Below, piece after piece: positions 1-9,864 of a DNA stretch of 64,000 nucleotides (position 1 is its first letter; every line of letters begins with the position of its first letter). The notes below the pieces were generated by a model that saw nothing but the letters and a program-made list of their open reading frames with translations, made no database searches and had not been told where the DNA came from. Made by a program: the position numbers and the translations under genes. Source of the stretch: Polynucleobacter sp. AM-26B4 (lineage in GTDB: Bacteria > Pseudomonadota > Gammaproteobacteria > Burkholderiales > Burkholderiaceae); the NCBI RefSeq assembly GCF_018882285.1, contig NZ_JACVOT010000001.1, positions 124,001 through 188,000 of the forward strand, given 5' to 3'.

Positions 1-775
1 CAGTGTTCATATCTCCACAAGCGATTCTTCCCTGAAAGGCCACTGCGCATATGCGACGACCCAACACAGTTGGTCTAGCTGAAACATCCGTCATGCGCTC
101 GATCTCTGAGAAGCCCTTCGGATAAGACAAAGAGGCTTCCCATAAAAGACTACCTGAAGACAAACCGATCACACCGATCTTGCCACCAGAAAAACCAGTC
201 ACAAATGCATCAGCCGCCACTGGGACCATAGGGAAACTATTTCTGAGTGCTAATGCTGTTTGAGGGCGCACATAAGACCAGCGACGCTTACCTGTTTTTG
301 CATCCAAGCCAATGAAGCGATTATCAATGGTACGAATCACCGCAACACCACTCAATACGAGCGGCTCGGTTAAAACTTCGCTACCAACTTTTTCTTCCCA
401 AATTTTTTGACCAGTTGAGTCATAGGCGTATACAAGGCCCTTAGTAGAACCAACCACAACTACATTGCCATCACTGCCAGGACCAGATGAAATATCTGAA
501 GGTGCTTTTACCTGCCATGCAGCTTTACCAGTCAAAACTTCAATCTTTGAAATAGTGCCATTGCCAGCGGAGGTATACAAATAATCTCCAGCCAAAACAG
601 GTCGCATCACAAACGTATCAGATTTACCAACGCTTGCAGACCAAACAGAGGCAACAGAAATTTTGTCATCAACTTTGGTCAGTGAAGCAGGCTCACGCTT
701 TTTAACACTAGAGCATGAGGCCAAAAAACTGATGGCTAAAAAAGCCCATACAAGTTTAGATAAAGATTTAGTCAT
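1..775 (-). CDS. bamB: Outer membrane protein assembly factor BamB (3' part cut by window edge)
   Basis: BamB is the beta-propeller lipoprotein of the BAM complex that inserts barrel proteins into the outer membrane. The visible part starts with ATG at 775 and reads to the left edge without a stop, so the C-terminal blades are missing. It opens with a lipoprotein signal (MTKSLSKLVWAFLAISFLAS then Cys, lipobox L-A-S-C). PQQ-type propeller repeats follow, such as GNGTISKIEVLTGKAAWQV, GLVYAYDSTGQKIWEEK and FIGLDAKTGKRRWSY. The stop of the upstream YfgM-like gene overlaps this start as TAATG, so the two are probably translationally coupled. The hisS-yfgM-bamB order is common in proteobacteria. 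Confidence 0.93.
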   Translation of the reverse strand, partial: MTKSLSKLVWAFLAISFLASCSSVKKREPASLTKVDDKISVASVWSASVGKSDTFVMRPVLAGDYLYTSAGNGTISKIEVLTGKAAWQVKAPSDISSGPGSDGNVVVVGSTKGLVYAYDSTGQKIWEEKVGSEVLTEPLVLSGVAVIRTIDNRFIGLDAKTGKRRWSYVRPQTALALRNSFPMVPVAADAFVTGFSGGKIGVIGLSSGSLLWEASLSYPKGFSEIERMTDVSARPTVLGRRICAVAFQGRIACGDMNT

Positions 776-1419
776 TAACGACCTCCGACAGCATCTAATT
801 TAACTTTCAATAAACGTTTTGCTTCATCTGCAGTATCAGGGTTCTTGGCCAACTTGTCCCAAGCTTGCTGATAAAACTGACGGGCTTCAACCGTTTTCTG
901 TTGAGCCAACTGAACATCACCACGTCTCTCAAGCAACAATGGCTCAAAAGCTTTTGATACCGACGCACTGGCCACTTTTTCAGCATCAGCAAAATCAGGC
1001 TTATCAATCAATAAAGAAACCAAGCGCGCTCTGGCAACATCACGGTGAGCATCTGAAGAAGCTTTAGACATGGTCCAACGCAACTGTTGCTCAGCAGCAC
1101 CCATATCGCCTGAACTATTAGCGATTTGAGCCGCAACCAATCCAGCCATGCCGGCGTAACTGGTTGAAGAATATTGATCTTGTAAATCTTTGGTAGCTCT
1201 TAGGACTCCTGGCACATCTTGCTTTTGAGCAGAGACCAATAAAGTGTCGTAAAGCTTGCTTGCAGCAAGAGAAGACCGGTTTTGCCACCAATTCCAAGCT
1301 GTGAATGAGGTGTAAGTCAGCAAAATAAGGATGAGTATTGCAATTAACCACTTGCCGTATTGCTTCCACCAAGCCTTTAACTCGGCTAATTGTTCTTGTT
1401 CTTCTAGATTGAAATGCAT
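775..1419 (-). CDS. YfgM-like tetratricopeptide-repeat membrane protein
   Basis: The 214-residue protein has a cytoplasmic N-terminus, one membrane segment at about residues 22-45 (WLIAILILILLTYTSFTAW) and a periplasmic helical part that matches the TPR_21/YfgM family. E. coli YfgM associates with the SecYEG translocon and periplasmic chaperones. The start MHFNLEEQEQLAELKAWWKQYG is the usual family N-terminus. The gene lies 10 bp after hisS and shares a base with the start of bamB, consistent with a cell-envelope biogenesis role. The exact function in this organism is inferred only from family and position. Confidence 0.85.
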   Translation of the reverse strand: MHFNLEEQEQLAELKAWWKQYGKWLIAILILILLTYTSFTAWNWWQNRSSLAASKLYDTLLVSAQKQDVPGVLRATKDLQDQYSSTSYAGMAGLVAAQIANSSGDMGAAEQQLRWTMSKASSDAHRDVARARLVSLLIDKPDFADAEKVASASVSKAFEPLLLERRGDVQLAQQKTVEARQFYQQAWDKLAKNPDTADEAKRLLKVKLDAVGGR

Positions 1420-1429
1420 AGTTACTCTC

Positions 1430-2779
1430 TTATTCTGAAGTACTGACTAATTGATTGATGACTTCATCAACCAAATTATCCATTGAGACCGTGATTTGTT
1501 GCCCATCGCGACGCAAATCTTTTAACTGAACTTGATTGGCGGCCAACTCATCAGGTCCAATAATAATCGCATATGCAGCACCGCTGGCATCTGCTTTTTT
1601 CATTTGTGATTTAAAGCTCGCAGCCTCACCATCTGGGGAGCAGTGCAAGATGACCTCTAGACCAGCACTGCGCAGACGTTCAGCCATGATAAAAGCTGGT
1701 TCCAATGTTTCACCAGCCTGGTGCAATACATAGATATCGCATCCTGCTTCTAAATCACTGGTCAAGCCCTGCTCTTTCATTAATTCAATCACGCGCTCCA
1801 TGCCCATGGCCCAGCCACATGCAGGAGCAGCTTTACCACCCATTTGAGCAATCAAGGGATCATAGCGACCGCCACCTGCCACAGTTCCTTGCGAACCCAA
1901 CTCGGTGGTGACCCACTCAAAGACAGTCAAGTTGTAGTAATCCAAACCTCGGACCAAACGAGGATTAATCTTGAACGGTAAATTATTCGCTTTTAGTAAC
2001 TTTTGCACACCCTCAAAATGCTTGAGAGATTCCTCACCCAAATAATTCAAGATTTGCGGAGCTGACTCAACGATTGCTTTCATCGCAGGATTCTTGCTAT
2101 CAAGAATGCGCAACGGATTTGAAACCAAGCGTCGCTTTGAATCTTCATCGAGCTCAGATTCATGCTTTTTAAAATGTTCAACCAAAGCATCGCGGTGCGC
2201 TGCACGCTCACTGGCCTGTCCAAGAGAATTCAACTCAAGCTTAATGCCTGAAAGACCTAAGTCATCCCATAAGCGCTGGCACATCAAAATAATTTCAGCA
2301 TCAATATCAGGACCAGTAAAACCAAGGGCTTCGATTCCTAACTGATGAAACTGTCTGTAACGGCCACGCTGTGGACGCTCATGCCTGAACATCGGGCCCG
2401 TGTACCAAAGACGCTTAGGACCTTCATAAAGCATGTTGTGCTCAATCACAGCTCGCACAGCCGCCGCGGTTCCTTCGGGTCTAAGGGTTAACTGCTCACC
2501 ATTGAGACCATCTTCAAAGGAGTACATTTCTTTTTCAACAATGTCAGTGACTTCACCAATGCCACGTTTAAAGAGAGCTGTTTGCTCAACGATGGGTGTG
2601 CGAATTTGTTGATAACCATAAGCTCTCACCAAACTCTGGATGGACTGCTCTAAATGAGCCCAGAGTGGTGCTTCGGCTGGAAGCATGTCATTCATGCCAC
2701 GCACACCAGTGATTTTGTTTTGTTTATTCTGGCTCACTTGTTTTTCTTGGCCTTTTTCTTGATTATTTTCTTGGCTCAT
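1430..2779 (-). CDS. hisS: Histidine--tRNA ligase
   Basis: Class II aminoacyl-tRNA synthetase that charges tRNA-His in the cytoplasm. It has the HisRS start motif [19 protein letters not shown], motif 2 around [13 protein letters not shown] and [19 protein letters not shown], the histidine-specific [15 protein letters not shown] segment, motif 3 at [13 protein letters not shown], and a C-terminal anticodon-binding domain. I take the ATG at 2779, 4 bp after the ispG stop. An in-frame GTG at 2791 would overlap ispG by 8 bp and add only four residues. The 25-odd residues before the conserved start are rich in Q, E and K and look like a disordered extension. Confidence 0.96.
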   Translation of the reverse strand: MSQENNQEKGQEKQVSQNKQNKITGVRGMNDMLPAEAPLWAHLEQSIQSLVRAYGYQQIRTPIVEQTALFKRGIGEVTDIVEKEMYSFEDGLNGEQLTLRPEGTAAAVRAVIEHNMLYEGPKRLWYTGPMFRHERPQRGRYRQFHQLGIEALGFTGPDIDAEIILMCQRLWDDLGLSGIKLELNSLGQASERAAHRDALVEHFKKHESELDEDSKRRLVSNPLRILDSKNPAMKAIVESAPQILNYLGEESLKHFEGVQKLLKANNLPFKINPRLVRGLDYYNLTVFEWVTTELGSQGTVAGGGRYDPLIAQMGGKAAPACGWAMGMERVIELMKEQGLTSDLEAGCDIYVLHQAGETLEPAFIMAERLRSAGLEVILHCSPDGEAASFKSQMKKADASGAAYAIIIGPDELAANQVQLKDLRRDGQQITVSMDNLVDEVINQLVSTSE

Positions 2780-2783
2780 ATGC

Positions 2784-4040
2784 TTATCCACTCACTTTGT
2801 TCTGATATGTATTTTTGACATATTCATCAACAATCAATTGAAACTCTTCCGCAATCTTGTCACCACGCAAAGTTTTAACTTTGACGCCATCAACAAACAC
2901 AGGGGCTGCTGGAGACTCTCCAGTACCAGGCAATGAAATTCCGATGTTGGCGTGCTTACTCTCGCCCGGGCCATTAACGATACAACCCATCACCGCCACG
3001 TTCATGGACTCAACACCCGGATGATTTTTCTTCCAGATCGGCATTTGATGGCGTAGGTACGATTGAATACGTGAGGCTAATTCTTGGAAATAAGTACTGG
3101 TGGTGCGGCCACACCCTGGGCAAGCAATCACCATCGGCGTGAAATGACGCAAGCCCATCGTTTGCAAAATCTCTTGAGCCACAATCACTTCATTCTCTCT
3201 AGGCGCTCCTGGCTCAGGCGTTAAAGAAATGCGAATCGTGTCACCAATGCCTTCTTGTAACAACACTGAAAGAGCAGCGGTTGAAGCCACGATTCCTTTG
3301 CTACCAATACCTGCCTCAGTGAGACCTAAATGCAATGGATAGTCACAGCGCACAGCAAGGTCTCGGTAGACAGAAATTAAATCCTGGACATTGCTCACCT
3401 TACAAGACAAAGTGATTTGATTACTTGGTAAACCTAATTCTTGGGCTCTTTGCGCAGATTGCAAAGCAGACTGAATCAAAGCCTCAGCCATCACTTGGTT
3501 CAACTCTTTAGGCGTTGCACTAGCCGCATTTTGATCCAACAGCTTTGCCAACAAGTCTTGATCAAGACTGCCCCAGTTCACTCCAATGCGGATCGGCTTG
3601 TTGTATTGACAAGCCATTTCAATCATTTGTGAGAACTGCACATCTCGCTTAGCACCTTGCCCCACATTACCTGGATTGATTCGGTACTTTGACAAAGCTT
3701 GCGCACAGTCAGGGTAATCTTTTAAAAGTGTATGACCGTTGTAATGAAAGTCACCCACTAACGGAACATAAACATCCATTTTGTCGAGTTGCTCACGAAT
3801 AGCAGGAACAGCTGCAGCCGCTGCTGGAGTATCGACAGTGATACGAACAATTTCAGAGCCAGCTCTGGCCAACTCTTTCACCTGAATCGCGGTGGCAATA
3901 ACATCAGCAGTGTCGGTATTCGTCATTGATTGAACACGCACAGGCGCATCCCCACCCACCGTCACAACTTGACCAGCCCATTCAATGATTGACTGCTGAC
4001 TAACTCTTCTTTTTATTGGTGAAGTCGGATTCGAACTCAT
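2784..4040 (-). CDS. ispG: 4-hydroxy-3-methylbut-2-en-1-yl diphosphate synthase
   Basis: Fe-S enzyme of the MEP isoprenoid pathway that converts methylerythritol cyclodiphosphate to HMBPP using reduced ferredoxin or flavodoxin. The 418-residue protein shows the N-terminal TIM-barrel signature [20 protein letters not shown] and the C-terminal cluster cysteines in ACPGCGRT and [10 protein letters not shown]. The ATG at 4040 overlaps the rlmN stop as ATGA. In Burkholderiaceae, genes for a PilW/PilF-type TPR protein and a RodZ-type protein often lie between rlmN and ispG; here there is no room for them. Confidence 0.97.
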   Translation of the reverse strand: MSSNPTSPIKRRVSQQSIIEWAGQVVTVGGDAPVRVQSMTNTDTADVIATAIQVKELARAGSEIVRITVDTPAAAAAVPAIREQLDKMDVYVPLVGDFHYNGHTLLKDYPDCAQALSKYRINPGNVGQGAKRDVQFSQMIEMACQYNKPIRIGVNWGSLDQDLLAKLLDQNAASATPKELNQVMAEALIQSALQSAQRAQELGLPSNQITLSCKVSNVQDLISVYRDLAVRCDYPLHLGLTEAGIGSKGIVASTAALSVLLQEGIGDTIRISLTPEPGAPRENEVIVAQEILQTMGLRHFTPMVIACPGCGRTTSTYFQELASRIQSYLRHQMPIWKKNHPGVESMNVAVMGCIVNGPGESKHANIGISLPGTGESPAAPVFVDGVKVKTLRGDKIAEEFQLIVDEYVKNTYQNKVSG

Positions 4041-5197
4041 GAGCGAGTGACTCCCTTATCAAACTTAACCACCTGCATTCTTTGTTTTACATTGGTACGG
4101 TCTTTGACATCGCCAGCCAATTGACCGCAGGCCGCAGCAATATCGTCACCGCGCGTTTTACGCACAGTGGTGATGATTCCAGCATCCATGAGGCGCTTGG
4201 CAAAATCTTGCACTCGTGCAGGACTTGATTTCTTCAAGCCAGAATCAGGGAAAGGATTGAATGGAATCAAATTCAATTTGCAAGGAATCTTCTTGAGCAA
4301 CTCAACCAACTCTTTTGCATGTTGATCAGAATCATTCACACCATCCAACATGCAATATTCAAATGTTAAAAAATCTCGCGGGGCAAATGGCAAGTAGCGC
4401 ATACAAGCTGCCATCAGTTCTTTTAACGGATATTTTTTATTGATAGGCACCAACTCATCACGCAGTGCGTCGTTGGGCGCATGCAATGAAACAGCCAGCG
4501 CCACGGGCAAGTCATTCGCCAATCGATCCATCATGGGAACAACACCTGATGTTGATAAAGTCACGCGGCGACGAGATAAACCATAAGCGTTATCACTTAA
4601 CATCAGACGCATCGCACCAACCACGGGTTCATAGTTGAGCAAAGGCTCGCCCATGCCCATCATCACCACGTTGGAGATAACCCGGCCTTCGTGTTCATCC
4701 AGTGGCGTACCGTCGTAACTATCAATCCGTTTGATTGCGCCAGGTTCTTTGCGCAAAGTGTGCTCGGCCATCCATAACTGACCAATGATTTCACCGAGTG
4801 TGAGATTTCTTGAGAAGCCCTGCTTGCCTGTAGAGCAAAAACTACAGTTCACCGCACAGCCTGCCTGAGAAGAGATGCACAAGGTTCCTCGATCATCCTC
4901 AGGGATGTAAACCATTTCAACTGCATTGCCATCAGCAACGTCTAGCAACCATTTACGGGTGCCATCTGATGCTTGCTGATCGCTGATAACTGGGAGAGCT
5001 GAAACGCAAGCTTTTTCAGCGAGCGTGGCTCTGAAGGTTTTGGCCAAGTCGCTCATTTGAGCAATATCAGCCTCACCGCGCTGATGAACCCAGCGCATCA
5101 ACTGTTGAGCACGAAACGGTTTCTCCTGGAGGGACGCGATGTAATCGCTCATTCCCTCAGGATCAAAGTTCAGTAAGTTGATGCGTGAGTCAATCAA
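4037..5197 (-). CDS. rlmN: Dual-specificity 23S rRNA/tRNA (adenine C2) methyltransferase RlmN
   Basis: Radical-SAM enzyme that methylates C2 of A2503 in 23S rRNA and A37 of some tRNAs, supporting translational fidelity. The radical-SAM cysteines are C114, C118 and C121 (CAVNCSFC). The methyl-carrying C-terminal Cys lies in [12 protein letters not shown]. The reading frame has no ATG near the conserved N-terminus, so the likely start is TTG at 5197 ([12 protein letters not shown]), with no strong ribosome-binding site. It sits 9 bp after ndk and overlaps ispG by 4 bp. Confidence 0.95.
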   Translation of the reverse strand: MIDSRINLLNFDPEGMSDYIASLQEKPFRAQQLMRWVHQRGEADIAQMSDLAKTFRATLAEKACVSALPVISDQQASDGTRKWLLDVADGNAVEMVYIPEDDRGTLCISSQAGCAVNCSFCSTGKQGFSRNLTLGEIIGQLWMAEHTLRKEPGAIKRIDSYDGTPLDEHEGRVISNVVMMGMGEPLLNYEPVVGAMRLMLSDNAYGLSRRRVTLSTSGVVPMMDRLANDLPVALAVSLHAPNDALRDELVPINKKYPLKELMAACMRYLPFAPRDFLTFEYCMLDGVNDSDQHAKELVELLKKIPCKLNLIPFNPFPDSGLKKSSPARVQDFAKRLMDAGIITTVRKTRGDDIAAACGQLAGDVKDRTNVKQRMQVVKFDKGVTRS

Positions 5198-5206
5198 TGG
5201 GATGAA

Positions 5207-5632
5207 TTAACGTGAGAAAACTTGCATGCCTGGGAAGAAAAATGCAATTTCAACCGCAGCTGTTTCAGGAGCGTCTGAACCGTGTACCGCGTTAGCATCA
5301 ATGCTGTCTGCAAAGTCAGCACGAATCGTACCTTTGTCAGCCTTCTTAGGATCTGTTGCACCCATCAATTCACGGTTCTTAGCAATCGCGTTTTCACCTT
5401 GCAATGCTTGAATCATCACTGGGCCTGAAATCATGAAATCAACCAAGTCTTTGAAGAAAGGACGCTCTTTGTGAACACCATAGAACTGCTCAGCTTCTTG
5501 ACGTGAAAGATGGGCCATCTTGGCAGCAACAACTTTCAAGCCAGCAGACTCAAAACGAGCGTAAATTTGACCAATAACGTTTTTCGCTACTGCATCAGGT
5601 TTGATAATAGATAGGGTGCGCTCAATTGCCAT
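5207..5632 (-). CDS. ndk: Nucleoside diphosphate kinase
   Basis: Transfers the gamma phosphate from ATP to nucleoside diphosphates through a phospho-histidine. The 141-residue length is standard. The family start [15 protein letters not shown], the catalytic His117 in [10 protein letters not shown] and the C-terminal FFPG segment are all present. It is the first gene of the minus-strand run leading to rlmN, ispG and hisS, and has a candidate promoter just upstream. Confidence 0.97.
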   Translation of the reverse strand: MAIERTLSIIKPDAVAKNVIGQIYARFESAGLKVVAAKMAHLSRQEAEQFYGVHKERPFFKDLVDFMISGPVMIQALQGENAIAKNRELMGATDPKKADKGTIRADFADSIDANAVHGSDAPETAAVEIAFFFPGMQVFSR

Positions 5633-5669
5633 GAATAAACTCCATTGATAGATAGATTAAAAACCCCAA

Positions 5670-5675
5670 ATTATA
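5670..5675 (-). promoter_or_regulatory. Candidate -10 element for the ndk operon
   Basis: On the minus strand this reads TATAAT, about 38 bp before the ndk start. No good -35 lies at 17 bp; the nearest weak candidate is TTCGGG, 19 bp away. The position overlaps neither neighbouring gene. Confidence 0.45.
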
Positions 5676-5690
5676 CAGTGTTCATGAGGG

Positions 5691-5708
5691 AATTCCCGAA
5701 GGGGAATT
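5691..5708. repeat. Short perfect inverted repeat in the ndk / BI-1 intergenic region
   Basis: AATTCCC-GAAG-GGGAATT forms a 7-bp stem with a 4-nt loop between two divergent genes. There is no following T-run on either strand, so it is not a typical terminator. It sits where a -35 for ndk would lie and could be an operator, but this is only a guess. Confidence 0.4.
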
Positions 5709-5824
5709 AGCTAAAAGCGTTGATTTTTAAGGAAAAGTCCTGAAATCATGTGGCACAAATAGGGCTGAAACAGCAAAAAAGCACAAAAACACCCCTATTC
5801 CTCTATCAACAATCGAATTCCCCC

Positions 5825-5851
5825 TTGAATTTCATGGGAAATGGCTATACT
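5825..5851 (+). promoter_or_regulatory. Candidate promoter of the BI-1 family gene
   Basis: TTGAAT (5825-5830) and TATACT (5846-5851) are separated by 15 bp, a little short for a sigma-70 promoter. They lie about 55 bp before the ATG at 5905. Confidence 0.4.
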
Positions 5852-5904
5852 TATTGCACGAGTCCAGTGGTGGACGAGTCATGTTTATACATAAAGGAGT
5901 ATCA

Positions 5905-6606
5905 ATGAGCGATTTAAACACTTATGGTTTTGGAAATAGCGGCGCTACATCCAGCGTTCAGGTCCGCAACCGGGTGTTACGTAACACCTACGCACTTTTA
6001 GCGTTATCAATGGTGCCTACAGTATTAGGCGCATGGATTGGTGTTGCGACAGGATTTTCACTCTTTGCTGGAAGCCCTTTTATTGGCTTGATCGCGTTTT
6101 TTGCGATCGCATTCGGTTTTTTCTGGGCAATTGAAAAGAACAAAGACTCTGGTCTAGGCGTCGTTCTATTGCTAGGCTTTACATTCTTCATGGGTCTGAT
6201 GCTCTCACGCTTGATTGGCTCAATCCTAGGATTTAGCAACGGCGCAAGCTTGATCATGACAGCCTTTGGTGGCACAGCCGTGATTTTTGCTGGTATGGCA
6301 AGCTTGGCTGGTACCGTCAAGAAAGACTTGTCACAAGGTCTTGGCAAATGGTTGTTCATTGGCGTGATTTTGTTGATTCTTGCTTCAGTGGCTAACATTT
6401 GGCTTCAAATGCCTGCTTTGATGCTCACAATCAGCGTGGTAGCGATTGCGATCTTCTCAGCATTCATCTTGGTGGATGTTCAGCGCGTGATCAATGGTGG
6501 GGAGACAAACTATGTGGTGGCAACTTTGAGTATCTACCTAAGTGTTTACAACGTATTTAGCAACTTGCTAGCGTTGTTGGGCATTTTTGGTGGTGACCGC
6601 GAGTAA
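5905..6606 (+). CDS. Bax inhibitor-1 / YccA family membrane protein
   Basis: Integral membrane protein of the BI-1 superfamily, represented in bacteria by YccA (a modulator of FtsH) and the calcium-leak protein YetJ. The 233-residue chain has about seven hydrophobic segments and ends in the family's C-terminal pattern (FSAFILVDVQRVINGGETNY, then YLSVYNVFSNLL). The ATG at 5905 is preceded by AAAGGAGT at good spacing. The open frame extends upstream to 5854, but that stretch overlaps the promoter region. It is monocistronic, with its own terminator. Confidence 0.9.
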   Translation: MSDLNTYGFGNSGATSSVQVRNRVLRNTYALLALSMVPTVLGAWIGVATGFSLFAGSPFIGLIAFFAIAFGFFWAIEKNKDSGLGVVLLLGFTFFMGLMLSRLIGSILGFSNGASLIMTAFGGTAVIFAGMASLAGTVKKDLSQGLGKWLFIGVILLILASVANIWLQMPALMLTISVVAIAIFSAFILVDVQRVINGGETNYVVATLSIYLSVYNVFSNLLALLGIFGGDRE

Positions 6607-6622
6607 CCCACCCGACCAAATG

Positions 6623-6650
6623 AAAAGGCCAGCAATGCTGGCCTTTTTTT
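6623..6650 (+). terminator. Intrinsic terminator after the BI-1 gene
   Basis: An 11-bp stem, AAAAGGCCAGC / GCTGGCCTTTT with loop AAT, is followed by a run of T. It lies about 17 bp after the stop codon. The A-rich left arm means it may also act on minus-strand transcripts leaving rlmD. Confidence 0.9.
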
Positions 6651-6676
6651 ATAACTTGTTATTTGTAACAAACAAG

Positions 6677-8035
6677 TTAACGCTCAAAAACAGCGATCGA
6701 TTCAATGTGAGAAGTATGCGGGAACATATTGATCACACCAGCCGCTTTCAATCGATAACCTGCCTGCCCGACCAAAATGCCGACATCTCTGGCCAAAGTG
6801 GCAGGATTACAAGAAACGTAAACAATCCTCTTAGGCAAATAATCTTTTACTTCAGCATTTTCTGAATTAGCCATCATGGCCAGTGCTGTAGCCAAAGCCA
6901 TTGCGCCGTCTCGCGGTGGATCAATCAACCATTTATCAGCCTTACCCCATGACTCAATAACTTCCGGAGTCACCTCAAATAAATTACTACAAGCAAAGTT
7001 AACTCGCTCACCTAAATGATTGTGGATGGCATTTTCTTTGGCTCGTTTTGTTAACTCATCACTACCTTCAATACCAAAAACTTCAGCCGCTCTTCTGGCC
7101 AGGGGTAATGTGAAATTACCAATGCCACAAAATAAATCAATTACTCTCTCTTGTGCTTGAGGGTCGAGCAATTGAATTGCTTTACTGACCAGCACCCTGT
7201 TCACTTGATGATTCACCTGAGTGAAGTCAGTTGGCTTGAAGGGCATTTCAATATCAAACTCTGGAAGCCTATAGCAAAGATAACTATCTGCAGGATGCAG
7301 TGGATGAGCACTGTCAAGGCCGGCTGGTTGCAACCACATATCAATGTCGTGGATTTGCGCAAAAGTAATTAGCATTTGCTGATCTTCAGCACTCAATGGT
7401 TCTAGGTGCCTTAGAACAAAAGCAGTTGTTAAAGAACCCGGCCTCTTACCTTCACCAATCGCAAACTCAAGTTGCGCCAAGTCTCCAGGAATTGATAGCT
7501 GAGCAATCAGCTCTCGCCAACGAGGTAATAAATTGGATACATGAATCGGCAAAATATCGCAAGACAACATGTCAGTGATGCGACTGCCTTTTTTCTGATG
7601 AAAGCCGACCAGCACTCGGCCTTTAGGAATCTTGAATATCGATAAACGGCCACGATAGCGATACTCCCAAGTGGGGCCAGATATCGGTCGCAAAATAACT
7701 TCTGGGCGCACGCGACCCAAATACTTCAAGTTATCTTCTAGAACTCTTTGCTTCATCGCCAGTTGTGCTCTGGCATCCAAATGCTGCATCGAACAACCAC
7801 CGCACTCATTAAAAGAGGGGCACTTTGGTATGACACGACTTGATGAGGTTTTATAAATATGGGTGAGCTTGGCTAACTCAAATTTACTTTTTACTTTATA
7901 AGATTGAAATTCAACATCTTCTCTGGGCAAAGCTCCATCAATGAACACGACCTTACCAGGCGCGCCATTTTCATCCAATGGTCTGGCAACACCTTGCGCT
8001 TCAAGGTTCAAGGATTCAACAATGACTCTGGTCAC
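6677..8035 (-). CDS. rlmD: 23S rRNA (uracil-1939-C5) methyltransferase RlmD
   Basis: SAM-dependent rRNA methyltransferase with an N-terminal TRAM domain and a [4Fe-4S] cluster. Cluster cysteines are C72, C78 and C81 (CPSFNECGGC) plus one in DMLSCDILP. The SAM fold shows DLFCGIGNFTLPLA and WLIDPPRDGA, and the nucleophile Cys is in VYVSCNPATLARD. Start is GTG at 8035, overlapping the exonuclease stop as GTGA. The length of 452 residues is usual for the family. Confidence 0.95.
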   Translation of the reverse strand: MTRVIVESLNLEAQGVARPLDENGAPGKVVFIDGALPREDVEFQSYKVKSKFELAKLTHIYKTSSSRVIPKCPSFNECGGCSMQHLDARAQLAMKQRVLEDNLKYLGRVRPEVILRPISGPTWEYRYRGRLSIFKIPKGRVLVGFHQKKGSRITDMLSCDILPIHVSNLLPRWRELIAQLSIPGDLAQLEFAIGEGKRPGSLTTAFVLRHLEPLSAEDQQMLITFAQIHDIDMWLQPAGLDSAHPLHPADSYLCYRLPEFDIEMPFKPTDFTQVNHQVNRVLVSKAIQLLDPQAQERVIDLFCGIGNFTLPLARRAAEVFGIEGSDELTKRAKENAIHNHLGERVNFACSNLFEVTPEVIESWGKADKWLIDPPRDGAMALATALAMMANSENAEVKDYLPKRIVYVSCNPATLARDVGILVGQAGYRLKAAGVINMFPHTSHIESIAVFER

Positions 8036-8865
8036 AGGCTGTCTTTTGAATCTGTAGAAAAGTTATTCAAGTACTCTTGCCAAAAAGCGCCATTGGGAGT
8101 TTTAGACTCTTTGAGTAATTCATTTTTAACAAACTGAATCTCCTCGTTGTATTCCTCAGGAGAAACACCGCCACGCATTCTTTGAAAACGACAATAGACC
8201 AAATAAGTATTCACAACATCAGTTTCACAATAATCGCGAATTTCTTTGATCTTGCCATCTAAAAATCCCTGCCAAACCTGGCCACCATCCATGCCCATCT
8301 TTCCAGGGAAACCACAGAGCTTCGCCAAAGCGTCTAGAGGTGCGTTGGCACGGCCAGAAAACTTTGCCAGCAAATCCATCAAATCAATGTGGCGCATGTG
8401 ATAGCGACTGATGTAGTTATTCCACTTAAAGTCCCTGCTATCGCTATCGCCGCTCTCGCCCATCTCCCAATACCTAGAAGAAACCACGCCATTCAATAGA
8501 GCGCGGTAATGCAACACAGGTAAGTCAAAGCCACTACCGTTCCAAGAAACCAGTTGAGGTGTGTATTTTTCAATCAAATCGAAGAAGGCTTGGATGATTT
8601 CTTTTTCAGAGCTGCCAGCATCGCCAAGACTGCCCACCTTGAATTGAGGTGCACCATCTTTGGTGGTGCGGCGAATGACACAAGAAATCGCCACCACTTT
8701 ATGCAAGTGCAATGGCATGAATTCACCGCCGGTCTTTTCTTTTCGAAGAGCCAGCGCCTGATTCACCACCTCTTCATCCGAGACGGAATCAGGAATATTT
8801 TCCAAACGGCGGATGCCAGCAGCATCTGGAATGGTTTCAATATCAAAAACTAATACGCCTGCCAT
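8032..8865 (-). CDS. PolB-type 3'-5' exonuclease (DNA_pol_B_exo2 family)
   Basis: A stand-alone DEDDy exonuclease domain related to the proofreading domain of DNA polymerase B. Exo I is FDIETIPD (D8 and E10), Exo II is SWNGSGFDLPVLHYR, and Exo III is YCETDVVNTYLVY with the Tyr and Asp of the DEDDy type. The 277-residue protein has nothing beyond the nuclease domain, as is usual for this group. It overlaps rlmD by 4 bp, so the pair is probably co-expressed. Its cellular substrate is not established. Confidence 0.87.
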   Translation of the reverse strand: MAGVLVFDIETIPDAAGIRRLENIPDSVSDEEVVNQALALRKEKTGGEFMPLHLHKVVAISCVIRRTTKDGAPQFKVGSLGDAGSSEKEIIQAFFDLIEKYTPQLVSWNGSGFDLPVLHYRALLNGVVSSRYWEMGESGDSDSRDFKWNNYISRYHMRHIDLMDLLAKFSGRANAPLDALAKLCGFPGKMGMDGGQVWQGFLDGKIKEIRDYCETDVVNTYLVYCRFQRMRGGVSPEEYNEEIQFVKNELLKESKTPNGAFWQEYLNNFSTDSKDSL

Positions 8866-8902
8866 GAAAAATATCTTTCTTTTTATTGGTTAGATAGATA
8901 AA

Positions 8903-9862
8903 TCAATCATCAAGTACCGAGCCCTTGTCCAAGCCATGACTCGATAAATGTTTCTTGAGTTTAATCAAAGATTCTTGCTGAATTTGACGAATGCGCTCTT
9001 TGGATAAACCCAACTCTTTCGCAAGACCTTCTAAAGTCGCTGGCTCTTGATTATCCAGCCCATAACGTCTGATGATGACCATGCGCTGATCTTCTTTTAA
9101 ATTTTTAAGCCAATTTCTCAACATCTCTTCGAGTTGAGATTTCTCTACTTCTTGATCAGGGGCTGCACTGCGGTCATCAGAAATAAAATCAAGCAAACTA
9201 GACCCCGGATCCAAATCTCGAGGAGCGTCCAAAGAAGTGGTGTGCTCAGCTAATGCCAGAGCATCCGCAACATCTTCGACTGATTTACCCGTCAAACTGG
9301 CAATGTCTTCAAGGTCTGGTGCTCTGCCTTCAGCCCCCAAAGCTTGCTCTAAAAAACGGGTGGCTCTTAGTACTTGATTGATTTCTCGAATGACATGAAC
9401 CGGCAGACGAACAGTCCTAACCTGATTCATCAAAGCTTTTTCGACACTTTGCCTGATCCACCAGGTGGCGTATGTTGAAAATCTAAAGCCTCGTTGTGGC
9501 TCAAACTTATCTAAAGCGTGCATCAGCCCTAAATTACCCTCCTCAATCAAATCAGGTAAAGGTAAACCGCGGTGCATATACGTTTTGGCAATGCTCACCA
9601 CCAAACGCAAGTTATGCTCAATCATGGCTTGTCTAGCTAAAAAATCACCGGCCTTGGCCTGAGTAGCCACCTTGAGCTCTTCTTCGGGAGTAAATAAAGG
9701 CTTGCTAGAGATTTGCTGCAAATAGCGTTGCACGAGGTCCGCAGACAATTCGGCGGCTAAAACTTCTTTTAATTCATCCGCGTCCAGCTCTTGACTGTTT
9801 AAATCAGTTAGCTCAGAAAAGTCATTGAATGAGCTGTTATCTGAGTCTAATGATTTGGTCAT
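8903..9862 (-). CDS. rpoS: RNA polymerase sigma factor RpoS (sigma-38)
   Basis: Alternative sigma factor for stationary-phase and general stress transcription. Conserved regions run in order: 1.2 (DLVQRYLQQISSKPLFTPEE), 2 (LPLPDLIEEGNLGLMHALDK and FSTYATWWIRQSVE), 3, and 4.2 with a helix-turn-helix (TLEGLAKELGLSKERIRQIQ). The nlpD-rpoS order supports RpoS rather than RpoD or RpoH. I take the ATG at 9862, 2 bp after the nlpD stop. An in-frame TTG at 9868 is possible and would overlap nlpD. Confidence 0.93.
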   Translation of the reverse strand: MTKSLDSDNSSFNDFSELTDLNSQELDADELKEVLAAELSADLVQRYLQQISSKPLFTPEEELKVATQAKAGDFLARQAMIEHNLRLVVSIAKTYMHRGLPLPDLIEEGNLGLMHALDKFEPQRGFRFSTYATWWIRQSVEKALMNQVRTVRLPVHVIREINQVLRATRFLEQALGAEGRAPDLEDIASLTGKSVEDVADALALAEHTTSLDAPRDLDPGSSLLDFISDDRSAAPDQEVEKSQLEEMLRNWLKNLKEDQRMVIIRRYGLDNQEPATLEGLAKELGLSKERIRQIQQESLIKLKKHLSSHGLDKGSVLDD

Positions 9863-9864
9863 AC

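Noticed and set aside
5691-5708. Terminator call for the AATTCCC/GGGAATT hairpin
   Set aside because: It lies between divergent genes, upstream of both, and has no T-run, so I list it only as an inverted repeat.
5988-6398. Minus-strand open frame of 136 codons opposite the BI-1 gene
   Set aside because: Shadow of a transmembrane gene; Lys/Pro/Ala-rich with no ribosome-binding site.
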